Shown here one piece after another: positions 62,548 through 64,000 of a stretch of DNA of 64,000 nucleotides. The notes beneath the pieces are model-generated. The model ran no database searches. It was given only the letters and a program-made list of their open reading frames with translations, and was not told the DNA's origin. The position numbers and the translations under genes are program-made. Origin of the DNA: UBA1479 sp040221095 (lineage in GTDB: Bacteria > Pseudomonadota > Alphaproteobacteria > Rhodospirillales > Casp-alpha2); contig JAVJVP010000003.1 of assembly GCA_040221095.1 (NCBI GenBank), positions 124,001-188,000 of the forward strand, given 5' to 3'. Position 1 is the first letter of the stretch; every line of letters begins with the position of its first letter.

Positions 62548-64000
<1,453 letters not shown>

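Overview
The window is a GC-rich stretch of an alphaproteobacterial chromosome, most likely of a Rhodospirillales-type organism. This rests on gene content and order: maf-aroE-coaE-dnaQ and secB-fxsA-Tim44-mltA beside hemE-hemH-hemJ-rho, mnmE-mnmG-rsmG-parA-parB, leuS-lptE-holA, a giant 1624-residue NAD-glutamate dehydrogenase and glnK-amtB. I cannot name the genus.

The window spans the likely chromosomal replication origin. The 466-bp gap at 12647-13112, between a PEP synthase/PPDK regulator gene (COG1806) and hemE, is the classical alphaproteobacterial oriC locus. It holds several DnaA-box-like 9-mers and an AT-rich stretch. Core genes to its left (ppsR-like, maf, aroE, coaE, dnaQ) run on the minus strand and those to its right (hemE, hemH, hemJ, rho, mnmE, mnmG, rsmG, parA, parB) on the plus strand, as expected for divergent replication forks. 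Two perfect 16-bp parS sites lie 10-12.5 kb from the origin, next to parAB; one overlaps the rsmG start.

Layout. 1-1.7 kb: the end of hslU, a decayed second copy of the hslU 3' end, an inverted repeat and a low-GC patch with a 43-codon ORF. 1.7-7.6 kb (minus): XRE regulator, Smr protein, lactate-utilisation lutABC, lytic transglycosylase mltA and a Tim44-like protein. 7.9-12.6 kb: fxsA, secB, dnaQ, coaE, aroE, maf and the COG1806 regulator. 13.1-17.3 kb: late haem synthesis and rho. 17.4-21 kb (minus): quinone oxidoreductase, ogt and a thioredoxin-domain protein. 21.1-27.9 kb: DUF6489, a ferredoxin, tRNA modification (mnmE, mnmG), rsmG, parA and parB. 28-33.6 kb (minus): holA, lptE, leuS, a DUF3576 protein and a ThiE-like protein. 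33.6-44.3 kb: PLP homeostasis protein, an L,D-transpeptidase, an unusual WAxxQxAYY-repeat protein, ribA, an OmpR-family regulator, xthA, lolA, ftsK and an aminotransferase. 44.4-46.2 kb: amtB-glnK. 46.5-49.5 kb: a ubiquinone hydroxylase, a 2OG oxygenase and an unknown secreted protein. 49.7-52.4 kb: a two-gene succinate dehydrogenase/fumarate reductase-like module without membrane anchors. 52.4-54.7 kb (minus): DUF971, Trm112-like, LON-domain and CnoX-like proteins. 55 kb: tRNA-Gly. Then a polytopic membrane protein, NAD-GDH, an SIS-domain isomerase and the 3' part of purH.

Most of the window is ordinary core chromosome. The least explained parts are the duplicated hslU end with its neighbouring low-GC patch, the repeat protein at 34.9-36.2 kb with the tandem DNA repeat upstream of it, the anchorless SDH-like pair, and a short ORF hidden behind the response regulator. 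No phage, insertion sequence, transposase, CRISPR array or rRNA operon was seen.
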